Shown here piece after piece: positions 9,457 to 19,554 of a DNA stretch of 64,000 nt. The notes beneath the pieces are model-generated. The model was not told the origin of the DNA and searched no databases. It was given only the letters and a program-made list of their open reading frames with translations. Within the stretch, counting starts at the first letter, position 1. The number at the start of each line of letters is the position of its first letter. Both the position numbers and the translations under genes were made by a program. The DNA lies in the NCBI GenBank assembly GCA_937920515.1, contig CALEUG010000001.1:1-64000 (forward strand). The letters run 5' to 3'. This DNA is from an uncultured bacterium (GTDB lineage Bacteria; Acidobacteriota; Aminicenantia; Aminicenantales; Saccharicenantaceae).

Positions 9457-10407
9457 ATGGCTGAAAAAATATCTCCAGAAATTTTCGAAAAGGTTAAAGG
9501 TGATTTTCTCAACCAGCTCCTGGACTATACGGCCGACGGCTGCGCCCTGCTTGACCATGATAAAAAAATAGTCTTCTGGAACAAGGCGGCAGAAGACCTG
9601 ACCGGCTTCGCCAGGGAAGAGATGCTGGGGAGGTCGTGCCAGGACGAGCCGGCGCTCTACACCGACTACGCCGGCCAGAGCCTTTGCGCAGAAAACTGCC
9701 TGTGCGAAAAAGTCCTCAGGGAGAGAAAACCCCAGGTGGTGGAGGTATTTATTCAGAACAAAGCCGGTTATAGACTCCCGGTCAGGTTAAAAGCCCTCCC
9801 GGCGCTTAATTCAGACGGCCAGGCTGTCGGCGTGGCTCAGGTCTTTACCAGCGCCTCGCCAGCCATTACCATTCCGCTGCGCGTTCCGGAGCTGGAAAAG
9901 ATGCAGCTTCTCGATATCGACACAGGAATTCCCAATCGACTCTACATGGAGATTTATCTCAAGAACAAGATCGCCGAATACCAGAAATATAACATCCCGT
10001 TCGGCCTGATTTTCGCTGACATTGACAATTACAACAAGGTGCAGGAACGGTTCGGCCGGTTCAACGGAGCCAAGCTCATCCGGATGATAGCCCGAACCCT
10101 GCAAAAAAATATCCGTTACCTGGACATGGTCGCCCGCTGGGACAACGAAGAATTCATAATCTGCCTGCTCAACATAGACGAAAACCGCCTGGACATCGTG
10201 GCCAATAAGCTGCGGCTGCTGGTGGCAGAATCTTACATTACCGTGGAAACGGGCTTGCTTAATGCCACCATTTCCATGGGAGCCAGCCTGGTCCAGAGGT
10301 TCGACACGGTGGAATCCCTGGTCAAGCGGGCCGAACAGCTCATGCTGCACAGTAAGTGGCTTGGCCGCAACCGCGTCTCCCTGACCTTTACCCAGAAAGA
10401 GACCTGA
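9457..10407 (+). CDS. PAS domain + degenerate GGDEF domain protein
   Basis: PAS (LDYTADGCALLDHDKKIVFWNKAAEDLTGFAREEMLG), GGDEF-fold (FADIDNYNKVQERFG...ARWDNEEFIICL). Confidence 0.88.
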   Translation: MAEKISPEIFEKVKGDFLNQLLDYTADGCALLDHDKKIVFWNKAAEDLTGFAREEMLGRSCQDEPALYTDYAGQSLCAENCLCEKVLRERKPQVVEVFIQNKAGYRLPVRLKALPALNSDGQAVGVAQVFTSASPAITIPLRVPELEKMQLLDIDTGIPNRLYMEIYLKNKIAEYQKYNIPFGLIFADIDNYNKVQERFGRFNGAKLIRMIARTLQKNIRYLDMVARWDNEEFIICLLNIDENRLDIVANKLRLLVAESYITVETGLLNATISMGASLVQRFDTVESLVKRAEQLMLHSKWLGRNRVSLTFTQKET

Positions 10408-10788
10408 AACCCTTTATCCGCATTAGATAAAGCCGGGAATAAGCCTCTTATTCGGAAGAGTGAGGGTCTTTATAATCTGAGTTGGCTTCATTATTACCTG
10501 TTTTAACTCCCATTTCTATTTTGTTTTATTTGTGACCCACGCCCGCCGCCTGAATCAAATAAAAATATCCACCTTGAACCGAGCATTGAGCGTTAAAAGA
10601 CTCTGCACATCAAAGGCTCTGCCTTTCACACTGAACTCAGCGGGACCGATCTTCTGTTTTATTTAATAAAATAAATGTTTTTATCATTCATTTTATAAGT
10701 TTTATCCCAAAATTATAAAATCCGGGCTGGATATTGCTCGAAGGAGATAGCAGAGGTTAATTTGAAATTACGGTTATAAGGGTCAGGT

Positions 10789-10811
10789 GGAACCGACGGG
10801 ACTTCTTCCCG
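10789..10811 (+). repeat. third copy of the GGAACCGACGGGACTNNTTCCCG core
   Basis: GGAACCGACGGGACTTCTTCCCG; 21/23 identical to the 37380 and 37546 copies. Confidence 0.65.
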
Positions 10812-10904
10812 TCCCTCCAATCACCCACCCCCCCCAAAATAGACGCCCCCCTTCCTTCCGGAAAAGGGGCGAGAAAGGAGGGGTTTATAGGGGGTAAAAG
10901 GGGG

Positions 10905-11765
10905 TCAATGGGAGAAAAAGCTCTTGTATTTCTGGCCGACGCACTCGGCCATAAAAGCCACGCGATTGTCCGAGCCGGTCAGCACCAGTTCTACCTCGGT
11001 CTCACCGACCACCCAGCTCGAGCGGAACTCCAACAGGCCCGAGCCCAGGGCCCGGCCCCAGAGTTCCTGCCGTTCCTTAAAGGTGGAATCGTGCCAGACG
11101 GTCTGTTCGTCAACCGGAAGCCCGAATCTCTGCACCAGGTAATTTTTGGCTTTTATAAAATCAGTGATGTAGTAATTATTGTCTGTAAATGTATCAATCA
11201 TGAAAAAGCGGGCCGCGGTCAGCTCACCCCGGATGAAAACATACTCCACCAGGCAGCGGCGGTTCATTATTTCCCGTTGATACTGAAGAATCTCAGATTC
11301 GCCAGACTTCTCCCGGGTCAGGGGCTGGCCTTCAACTTCCAGCAGCTTTTCAGGTGGCATTCCCCACAGATAGGGGAATTTCAGTTCCTGGCTGAAATCC
11401 AGCTCGCCCGGTTCGGCCACGCTTTCTCCGTTGTAGATAAGCCTGGCGTTGACCGTTGGGAATAGCTTTCTCAGCGGCGGTTCCCAGATGTAGCCGGCCA
11501 GGGTCTTCTGTTTCTCCGGGTGATAATAGTAGACAAAAATCCAGTTGTGCCGGAACCTGACGGCGCTGGCCTGGGCCAGAATGGCTCCCCGCGGTACGCT
11601 GACCACTACCGGGCTACTTTCGCTTGGCTCCAGGTGCAGCCTGGCCTCGGAAGCCACTACCTGGTACTTCCTGGGCTGGGCAATAAGGGAACCGGCCAGT
11701 AAAATTATCATTATCAGCAAGAAAATCCCTGCCGCCAGCTTGCCGATTCCGGTTTTTTCTGACAT
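10905..11765 (-). CDS. hypothetical membrane-anchored protein with SH3-like segment
   Basis: N-terminal TM, SH3b-like ARLHLEPSESSPVVVSVPRGAIL; long ORF on the coding strand of this gap. Confidence 0.65.
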   Translation of the reverse strand: MSEKTGIGKLAAGIFLLIMIILLAGSLIAQPRKYQVVASEARLHLEPSESSPVVVSVPRGAILAQASAVRFRHNWIFVYYYHPEKQKTLAGYIWEPPLRKLFPTVNARLIYNGESVAEPGELDFSQELKFPYLWGMPPEKLLEVEGQPLTREKSGESEILQYQREIMNRRCLVEYVFIRGELTAARFFMIDTFTDNNYYITDFIKAKNYLVQRFGLPVDEQTVWHDSTFKERQELWGRALGSGLLEFRSSWVVGETEVELVLTGSDNRVAFMAECVGQKYKSFFSH

Positions 11766-11917
11766 GGCCTCTTTTACCCTTGCTTACGCCTCTGTAGTGC
11801 TGCGTTCACCTCCAGCTTAACCCATCCCGGAACCAGGGCAATACCCCCTCCTGATGATTAGGGGGGTGATATTTTTTAACCCTCAGGGAGATGAAAAAAC
11901 CAGATGTAAAGAAGGAA

Positions 11918-11990
11918 AGCCAGCGAGAGGATTCGAACCTCCGACCCGCTGATTACGAATCAGCTGCTCTGCCGGCTGAGCTACGCTGGC
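11918..11990 (-). tRNA. tRNA-Thr(CGU)
   Basis: 7-bp acceptor GCCAGCG/CGCTGGC; anticodon arm GCTGA-TTCGTAA-TCAGC; T arm GGTTCGAATCC. Confidence 0.95.
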
Positions 11991-12013
11991 TTCTTCAAGG
12001 CCTCAGGCAGAAG

Positions 12014-12043
12014 ATTATAGCACAGCCCCCCGAACGGCCACAA
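12014..12043 (-). promoter_or_regulatory. candidate promoter of tRNA-Thr (TTGTGG-18-TATAAT)
   Basis: reverse-strand TATAAT about 24 nt upstream of the tRNA 5' end. Confidence 0.45.
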
Positions 12044-12222
12044 CGCTGCCCGACGGTCACTTTACCATAAAAAATCAGTCCTGCCCTTCAAAAACTCCCC
12101 CTAATTGATTACAATACTCATCTTAAAGCCAGGCCCGGCTGGTGGTAGGAACTAAGGCTTCTGCGGGCAAGGACCAACCCCCAGAAAAACCGCCGGCTGA
12201 ATTCAGGAAGGACTAAGGCCAG

Positions 12223-15200
12223 ATGTTCATAAAAAAACTGGAAGTTCAGGGTTTCAAATCTTTCCCCGACCGCACCAGGATCCTCTTCCACCCCGGCATT
12301 ACGGCCATCGTCGGCCCCAACGGCACCGGCAAGAGCAACATCGTTGACGGCATCCTCTGGGTGCTGGGCGGGTTGCGCCTCAAATCCGTCCGCGGCGACC
12401 GGACCGAGGATTTCATCTTTAACGGCAACGCCAGGCGCCCCCCGCTGAGCATGGCCGACGGCGTCATCACTCTGGGGAACGAAGAAGAACTGGTCATCTC
12501 GCACCGGGTCTTCCGCTCGGGCGAAAGCGAATACCGTCTGAACGGCAAGGCCGTACGACTGAAGGATATCCAGGATGAGCTCTGGAAACATTCAATTGGC
12601 GAGAAAGAATATTTTGTCATAGAACAGGGAGCCATAGGTTCCTTTGTCACTTCCAGGCCCCAGGAAAAGCGGATGCTGATCGAGGAAGCAGCCGGCACCG
12701 CCTATTATAAGGACAAGAAAAGGCAGGCCCAGAACAAGCTGGAATCGAGCGAGCAAAATCTCATCCGCCTGGAAGACATCATCATTGAAGTTGAGAAATC
12801 CAAGAACTCCCTTTACCGCCAGGCTCTGGCCGCCGCCCGCGTCCGCCGTCTTCGCGAAAGACTGCGTGAGCTCACCACCCACCATTTCTACCGGCGGATG
12901 AAACAGCTGGAGAATTCCCTGGAAGAAATTCAGGGCCACCTGCAGGAAGCAGAAGCCCGGGAGCAGAAAGCCCTGGAGGCCGTCCGGGAAGAGGAAAAGA
13001 AGCTGGCCAGAAAGAGAAAAGAGCTCTGGGACCTGGAAAAGCAGCTCAAGGACCGCCAGGAACGGACCTTCAACCTGAAATCGCAGCTATCACGGCTCGA
13101 AGGCGAAATAGAGCGGGAAAGCAAGCGCCTGGAATACCTGGAGACCTCCAGGCAGAAGGCCGAGGCTGACCGGGTTGAGCTCCAGAACGAAAAGAAGTCC
13201 CTGGAAGAAGAGAAAGCCGGAATCGTGGCTAAGCTGGCCGAACTGCAAAAACTGCTGGAAGTAACCACCGTCCAGGTCGAAGAAAAGAGGGCAGCCCTGG
13301 AACAAGCGGCCCGGCTGACCACCGCCGAAGAAGAGCTTCTGACCGGGTTGCGCCGCCAGCAGATTCAAAAAATCCAGGAAGCCACCGAAATCCGCAACAA
13401 CTTTTACCGCCTGGAAAAGGAGCTGGAACTTTTCCTGAAGCAGGCGGAAAAACTCGCCCGGGAAAAAGATGATTACCAGGCCCAGAAGCGCCAGGTTGAA
13501 AACCGGCTGGTCGACCTCAGAAACGAGCTCGAACAGGCCCGGCAGGAAAAAAACCGGCAGCAGGCGGATCTGGCCGGGCTTACCGGGAACTTAAACGGAC
13601 TTAATGACAGACTGGCCAGGCTGGAAGAAAATCTTTCCCGGCTCAACCGGAAAATAGAAGAAACCGGCCACCAGCTTCAGGCCCTGGAAAAGATAGCCGA
13701 GGTGGAGCGCAACCCTGCCGACCGCGCCCTCGTCCCGGGAGCCCTGGGCTGGTTTTCCGAACTGGTGGAAATTCCAGAAGAGGCGACAGGCCTGTTCGAC
13801 CTTTTCTGGAAAGAAGAAGCCAGGGCCCAGGCATTTCTCCTGGAACAATTCAAGGAGAATATACCGGCCGGAGACCGCCGGACATTACTCCTGCTATCGG
13901 AAAAACCGGCCCACCAGGTACCGGACAGTCTCCTCCGCCAGGTCGGAGTCCTGGGCCTGTTGAAGCAGAAAATCAAAGTCAGGTCCGGACTGGAAAAATA
14001 CACTTCTTCCCTGCCGGAGGCGGTCATCGTCAAAGATGTGCTGACCGCAGTCAGGCTCTGGGAGCAATATCCCGATTTCAACTACATCACGGTCGAAGGC
14101 GACCTGCTCCAGTCCTCCGGCCTGCTCAAGACCGGTCAGAAAAAAGAAGGGTTGTTCACCCTCAGCCAGGAAAAAAGACGCCTGCTCCAGGAATTGCAGA
14201 AGCTGGAAGCTGAAAAAGAACCGCTGCTCAGGGAAATCGAAAATTTAAGCGGAGAACGGAGCACCCTGGAGAAAAACTTAGAAGAGGCCAGGAACCGCCT
14301 GCTGGAGACCGAAAAGAAAATATCCGACCTGGAGCGGGAAAACAGGTTCGTCAGCTTAGAGCTCCAGAAAATCTCCACCGCCCTGGAAATAGTGGAGCGG
14401 GAAGAGAAAATCCAGCAGCAAGAAAAAGAAGCCCTGCGGCTTAAAAAAGAAGAAGTCCTCCGCGGGCTCCAGAGCCTGGAGGCCGGGCTGGAAGAAATCA
14501 AACAGAATATAAGAGAAAAAGAAAAAGCCTTAAATCTGGCCAGGGAAAACCTGAAGGCCGAAGAAGAAAAAGCCTACCAGCTTCGCTCCGAATTCAACCT
14601 TCTCCAGGAAAAAATCAGCGGCAACCGGAGCAGCCTGCAGGCCCTGGAAAAAAGGCACCAGGCCATCACCACCAAGCTGGGAGTCCTGGAGATGGAAGTT
14701 TATACCGGCCAGGAGGAGAAAGAACGGCTGGCCCGGTTGATAGAAGAACTGAAACAGAAAGCCGCCCGGCTCGAAACCGAAGCCCGGAAAGAAGAAGAAG
14801 GGCTGATGGAGCAGGACCGGCAGGTCCCCGAACTTCAGAAAGAGCTGGAAGAGATGGAGGCCCGGTTGCGGGAGCTGAGGGCAGAGGAGGAAAAAGCACG
14901 CCAGGAAAAAACCAGGCTGGAAATCCGCCGGGCCGAGGTGGAAAGGGACCGGGTCAACCTGGAAGAGACCTGCTGGCAGGAGCTGAAGAAAAACCTGCTG
15001 GAACTCAGGCAGGAAATAGAGAGCCAATTCCAGGAAGCCGGGTCGGGTGCAGTCAGCGAGGTGCAGGCCCGGGACCTTCCCGATGAAGCCGAGGAAGTTG
15101 AGGAAGAAGCGGCCGAAGTTACTGAAGAAAAAACTGAAGAGAAATCCGCAGAAAAAGCGGAAGAAAAGCCCAGGGAAAGAAGAAGGGGCAAGCCGCCGGT

Positions 15201-16011
15201 ACCGGCCCGCGAGCTGAGCGACGAAGAACTGGAAAAGGAGCTGGAGACTGTTGGTGACACCCTGCAGCGCCTGCGCCAGGTCAACATGATGGCCGAGGAA
15301 GAGTACATAGAACAGAAAAAGAGATATGATTTTCTCATCCAGCAGCGGCAGGACCTGCGCGACTCGATCAGCTCCACCCAGGAAGCCATCAAGAAAATAG
15401 ACGAGGAAAGCAAGAACCAGTTCCTCAAGGCTCTGGAAGAAGTCAACAAGAACTTCCAGGAAATCTTCGCCCTGCTTTTTCGCGGGGGCACGGCCGAGGT
15501 CAAGCTGCTGGAACCGGAAAACCCGCTGGAAAGCGGAGTGGAAATCGTGGCCCAGCCACCCGGAAAGAGGCTGCAGAACCTGACCCTGCTTTCTGGCGGA
15601 GAGAAATCACTGACCAGCCTGGCCTTCCTGTTTGCCCTTTTCCGCTACAAGCCGTCGCCGTTCTGCATCCTGGACGAGGTCGACGCCGCCCTGGATGAGG
15701 TAAACTTAGGCCGCTTCCTCAACCTGATGAAGGCCATCAAGCACCAGACCCAGTTCATAATCATCACCCACAACTACAAGACCATGGAAGTGGCCGATTA
15801 CATCTACGGCACTACCATGGAAGAGCCCAACGTCACCAGAGTCTACTCGGTCAGGATGGAGAGAAAAGAAGCCGGGAGCCAGGAAGAGGAAGCAGGAACC
15901 GGCAATGAACCGGCAGTTCCACCCGAAGCCGGGAGTCAGGATCATGGACCAAACTCCACCACATCAGAAGACGAGATTGAGCCCATAGAAGACACTGAGA
16001 AAGGAGCCTGA
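12223..16011 (+). CDS. smc: SMC chromosome segregation protein
   Basis: Walker A GPNGTGKSNIVDGILWVLGG, long coiled coils around a hinge-like domain, signature LSGGEKSLTSLAFLFALF, Walker B CILDEVDAALDE. Confidence 0.93.
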   Translation: MFIKKLEVQGFKSFPDRTRILFHPGITAIVGPNGTGKSNIVDGILWVLGGLRLKSVRGDRTEDFIFNGNARRPPLSMADGVITLGNEEELVISHRVFRSGESEYRLNGKAVRLKDIQDELWKHSIGEKEYFVIEQGAIGSFVTSRPQEKRMLIEEAAGTAYYKDKKRQAQNKLESSEQNLIRLEDIIIEVEKSKNSLYRQALAAARVRRLRERLRELTTHHFYRRMKQLENSLEEIQGHLQEAEAREQKALEAVREEEKKLARKRKELWDLEKQLKDRQERTFNLKSQLSRLEGEIERESKRLEYLETSRQKAEADRVELQNEKKSLEEEKAGIVAKLAELQKLLEVTTVQVEEKRAALEQAARLTTAEEELLTGLRRQQIQKIQEATEIRNNFYRLEKELELFLKQAEKLAREKDDYQAQKRQVENRLVDLRNELEQARQEKNRQQADLAGLTGNLNGLNDRLARLEENLSRLNRKIEETGHQLQALEKIAEVERNPADRALVPGALGWFSELVEIPEEATGLFDLFWKEEARAQAFLLEQFKENIPAGDRRTLLLLSEKPAHQVPDSLLRQVGVLGLLKQKIKVRSGLEKYTSSLPEAVIVKDVLTAVRLWEQYPDFNYITVEGDLLQSSGLLKTGQKKEGLFTLSQEKRRLLQELQKLEAEKEPLLREIENLSGERSTLEKNLEEARNRLLETEKKISDLERENRFVSLELQKISTALEIVEREEKIQQQEKEALRLKKEEVLRGLQSLEAGLEEIKQNIREKEKALNLARENLKAEEEKAYQLRSEFNLLQEKISGNRSSLQALEKRHQAITTKLGVLEMEVYTGQEEKERLARLIEELKQKAARLETEARKEEEGLMEQDRQVPELQKELEEMEARLRELRAEEEKARQEKTRLEIRRAEVERDRVNLEETCWQELKKNLLELRQEIESQFQEAGSGAVSEVQARDLPDEAEEVEEEAAEVTEEKTEEKSAEKAEEKPRERRRGKPPVPARELSDEELEKELETVGDTLQRLRQVNMMAEEEYIEQKKRYDFLIQQRQDLRDSISSTQEAIKKIDEESKNQFLKALEEVNKNFQEIFALLFRGGTAEVKLLEPENPLESGVEIVAQPPGKRLQNLTLLSGGEKSLTSLAFLFALFRYKPSPFCILDEVDAALDEVNLGRFLNLMKAIKHQTQFIIITHNYKTMEVADYIYGTTMEEPNVTRVYSVRMERKEAGSQEEEAGTGNEPAVPPEAGSQDHGPNSTTSEDEIEPIEDTEKGA

Positions 16012-16898
16012 GAACTTTTGGCCATCTTCCTAAAAGTCCCTTCGCCAATGGCCAAGGTAACCTATCCAGGTTCATAGCAACCATGTTTATTTTTCTGTTT
16101 ATTCTGGCTCCTTCGCTAACCACCCTGACCTCGCCTTAAGTTGATTTTCCTCCCTCATAAATCCCATAGTGCTGGCTCCGAGGCACTGGTGACACCCCCG
16201 GATTCTATAAATCAAATCTCTCCAACCCTGAGAGGATTAACATTTACACATTTCAGTCGTCTTATCTGGCAATCATCGGGATCGGTCATCAGGCAAAGCT
16301 TGTTCTCAAAAACCCAGACTGAAAATGTCACGGATGTCTTGACCCAATACAAACATTAGCAATGTTCCCGGCCATCCCCTGTAATCTCTTTGAGCCATAG
16401 TGAGCAAACACCTCGTTTCTTTCGTTTTTTGTTTAAAAGGGGAGAAGATTCGACGGCTCATTCCCCCGGATCAGGCCGGGGGACAGGCTCATGGTTTTAT
16501 AAGAGCGTATACACACATCTGACGGAACGGGTAAATGAGCCAGAGACGAAAACGGGTTAAATAAGAAAAGAGTTGCTTGACCCAGCGCTTTCATGCCTGC
16601 GAACTATTTTACAAACCGGGCTCACTCTCCTGGATAAATCGCAGATATACTCTGTACACCAGTTCTCAATCAGATGGCGAATGTTTTTATGGGCCGGCGA
16701 TTTATTCCAGAAGGCTAATTAAATTTTTTACTGGAGAATATATCTTTTTCTCGTGCCTGCCGCATTATCTACCTGTTCTTTTGTACCCTCTTCCGACCAT
16801 AAGATTGGCACCGGGTCTAAAAAACACCGCCGCCTTATTTCCTTTGTTATCAAACCGGTCACACCGGCCCCACGGCTCTGCCGGAAAGAATAAATCTT

Positions 16899-16926
16899 TT
16901 GACTGAAACCGCGGGTTTAAGATAAT
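16899..16926 (+). promoter_or_regulatory. candidate promoter TTGACT-16-GATAAT upstream of the symporter
   Basis: hexamers at 16899-16904 and 16921-16926, about 105 nt before the ATG. Confidence 0.4.
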
Positions 16927-17031
16927 ATCACTTACGATGTTTTCGTTAACAGGTTGCTGGCTTTCCTCCCCTCATCCAGCCCTGAATTTCTCTGTATTTT
17001 GCCAGAACTCTGCAAACTGCAAGGAGGCCTC

Positions 17032-18501
17032 ATGACCTTTTATCTCTACATCATCCTGGGTTATCTGCTGGTTCTAACCGTAATCAACTTCCTCCGGGCC
17101 AAAAAAGTCAAGAGCCAGGAGGATTTCATGGTGGCCGGCCGCAAGCTCAAGTGGTCGGTCATGGTCTTCACCCTGATCTGCACCTGGATTGGCTCTGGCA
17201 CTTTCATCTCCGGTGCGGAGTTCGCCTCCAAGGCCGGGTTTTCAGCCCTGTGGCTGGCGGCCGGAGCCTGGGTTGGTATCATCATCATCTATTTCCTGGC
17301 CGCCAAGATCCAGACCTTCGGCCAGTATACCATCGGCGACATCCTGGAAGTCAGGTACGGACCACTGGCCCGCCTGTTCGGGGCCATCGCCCTGGTGATT
17401 TCCTTCACGGCGATCGTCTCCTACCAGTTTGTGGCCGGTGGTTTCATCCTGAACGTGGCCACCGACGGGGCGATTTCTGACAGGATGGGAATTTACCTGG
17501 CCGCCACCTTTGTCATCCTGTTCACCGCCCTGGGCGGGATGGTGGCCGTGGCTTACACCGACCTGCCCAACGGAATAATCATCGTCCTGGCCTGCCTGCT
17601 GTCGGTGCCCTTTGTCTATGCCGCGGCCGGCGGCCTGAGCGGAGCCCAGGCCAGCCTGTCCCCGGGATATTTTGCCGTGGTCAACGAGCAATTTGGAGCC
17701 AACCCCACCCTCAAGGCCCTGGGCTACTTCCTATCGACCATGTTCCTGCTGCTGGGCGTCCAGAGCATGTACCAGAAATTCTACAGCGCCCGCAGCCCCA
17801 GGGACGCCAAGAAGGCGGTGGTCTTCTGGACCATAGGGACGGTCTTCGTGGAAACCGTGGTGGTCATAATCGCCGTTTTTTCCTACAGCATGTTCAAGGA
17901 TCAGATAAACCTCAGCATTCCCAAGGAAGGCGGGAAGGTGGTGCTGCTGGCCGCCCGCAACCTGGTGCCGCCGCCCATCGGCGTGCTGCTGCTGGGGGCG
18001 GCCTGCGCCGTGGTCATTTCCACCGGCATGAATTACCTCCTCTCCCCCTCCAGCAACCTCATCCGCGACATCTACCAGAGGTTCATCAATCGTTCGGCCG
18101 AAGACCGCAAGTTAGTGGCCCTGCAGAAACTGTTCATCGTGATAATCGGGGTTATTGCCTTTTTCTTTGCCCTGCGCCTGAAATCGGTGCTGGAGATGAG
18201 CTACTTCGCCTACACCATCTACGGGGTGGCCATCACCCCGGCCCTGATCGCCGCCCTGGCCTGGAAAAGGGCCACCAGGGCTGGCGGGCTGGCTTCCATC
18301 ATTTCCGGCACGGTGGTCAGCGTCGGGATGAAGGTCCTGGCCGAGGTCCTGCCGCCGGAGAAAGTCCCGGAAGGCGACCCCTGGGGCATACCCCTGATTT
18401 TCCCGGCTCTGGCCGTTTCTTTGCTGAGCCTCATCGTGGTCAGCCTGCTGACCAAAAAACCGGGCGAAGAAGAGCTGGCCACTTTCTTCCCGAAAAAATG
18501 A
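17032..18501 (+). CDS. sodium:solute symporter (SSS) family protein
   Basis: start preceded by AAGGAGG; multi-TM with VAGRKLKWSVMVFTLICTWIGSGTFISGAEFA and GDILEVRYG motifs. Confidence 0.92.
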   Translation: MTFYLYIILGYLLVLTVINFLRAKKVKSQEDFMVAGRKLKWSVMVFTLICTWIGSGTFISGAEFASKAGFSALWLAAGAWVGIIIIYFLAAKIQTFGQYTIGDILEVRYGPLARLFGAIALVISFTAIVSYQFVAGGFILNVATDGAISDRMGIYLAATFVILFTALGGMVAVAYTDLPNGIIIVLACLLSVPFVYAAAGGLSGAQASLSPGYFAVVNEQFGANPTLKALGYFLSTMFLLLGVQSMYQKFYSARSPRDAKKAVVFWTIGTVFVETVVVIIAVFSYSMFKDQINLSIPKEGGKVVLLAARNLVPPPIGVLLLGAACAVVISTGMNYLLSPSSNLIRDIYQRFINRSAEDRKLVALQKLFIVIIGVIAFFFALRLKSVLEMSYFAYTIYGVAITPALIAALAWKRATRAGGLASIISGTVVSVGMKVLAEVLPPEKVPEGDPWGIPLIFPALAVSLLSLIVVSLLTKKPGEEELATFFPKK

Positions 18502-18510
18502 TTCGAGCGG

Positions 18511-19554
18511 ATGAAAACCGGAATTGTTTTTGACAGGCGCTTTGCCCTGCACCAGATGGGCGAGGAGCACATAGAAAGTCCGCTGCGGATTATCGCCCTG
18601 CACGAGCTCCTGGAGAAGAAGCTCAGGCCCGGATTTTCCATCATCGAACCCAGGCCGGCTACCCGCGAAGAAATTGAGATGGTGCACCTCAGGGAATACG
18701 TGGATTTTCTGGCGGAGACATCTGGCCAGGATTCTTATTTCCCGTTTGACCCGGATACCATCGCCGGCCCTCATACTTACGAAGCGGCCTGCCTGGCCGC
18801 CGGGGCGGGGCTGACCGCCGCCGACCTGATCCTGGAGGGAAAGCTGGACAACGCCTTCGCCCTGGTCCGGCCTCCAGGGCACCACGCCGAGGCCCACCGG
18901 CCCATGGGTTTCTGCTTCTTCAACAATATCGCCATCACCGCCGAATTCCTCAGGCGCCGGCGAGGAATCAGGAAAATCCTGGTAGTTGATTGGGATTTGC
19001 ACCACGGCAACGGCACCCAGAAGACTTTCTACGCCACGCCGGAGGTTCTTTACATCTCCCTCCACCAGAGCCCGCTTTTCCCGGGCACCGGTTCCGCCTC
19101 CGAGGTCGGCGAAAAGGATGGGCTGGGCTTTAACCTTAACTTTCCGCTCCGGGCGGGAAAAACCGATGAAGATTACCTTTATATCTTTCAGAAAGCCATT
19201 CTGCCGGTGGCTGAGAGCTACCAGCCGGAGTTCGTCCTGGTTTCGGCCGGATTTGACATCATGAAGTGGGACCCGCTGGGGCGAATGGAGCTTACGGCCG
19301 AAGGCTGCGGGGATATCAGCCAGGTGCTGACCGAGATAGCAGGACGCTGGGCTTCAGGTCGCCAAATAATCTTCCTGGAAGGTGGATATAACCTGAAAGA
19401 GCTAAAAGACGGGGTGGAAGAGGTCTGCCTGAGGCTCAGCGAGGCTAAAAAACGTGAGCTTCCCGATATTTCCTGCCCTCAGGCTCTGGCCGGAGAAATA
19501 AGGCCCTACCTGAAGATTTTTCGCAACTACTGGAAGGACATACCTGAGATTTAG
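18511..19554 (+). CDS. histone deacetylase family (AcuC/APAH-like) deacetylase
   Basis: RPPGHHAEAHRPMGFCFFNNIAI, VVDWDLHHGNGTQKTFY, SAGFDIMKWDPLG, EGGYNL. Confidence 0.95.
   Translation: MKTGIVFDRRFALHQMGEEHIESPLRIIALHELLEKKLRPGFSIIEPRPATREEIEMVHLREYVDFLAETSGQDSYFPFDPDTIAGPHTYEAACLAAGAGLTAADLILEGKLDNAFALVRPPGHHAEAHRPMGFCFFNNIAITAEFLRRRRGIRKILVVDWDLHHGNGTQKTFYATPEVLYISLHQSPLFPGTGSASEVGEKDGLGFNLNFPLRAGKTDEDYLYIFQKAILPVAESYQPEFVLVSAGFDIMKWDPLGRMELTAEGCGDISQVLTEIAGRWASGRQIIFLEGGYNLKELKDGVEEVCLRLSEAKKRELPDISCPQALAGEIRPYLKIFRNYWKDIPEI

Noticed and set aside
11840-11878. C/G hairpin followed by ATTTTTT on the + strand as a terminator
   Set aside because: No + strand gene upstream to terminate; retained only as a possible bidirectional structure.
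16577-16906. 109-aa + strand ORF in the SMC-symporter gap
   Set aside because: No RBS-like sequence, no recognisable motif, atypical composition; likely random.
18112-19065. 317-aa - strand ORF across the symporter/deacetylase genes
   Set aside because: Spans two confidently assigned opposite-strand genes; no recognisable domain.
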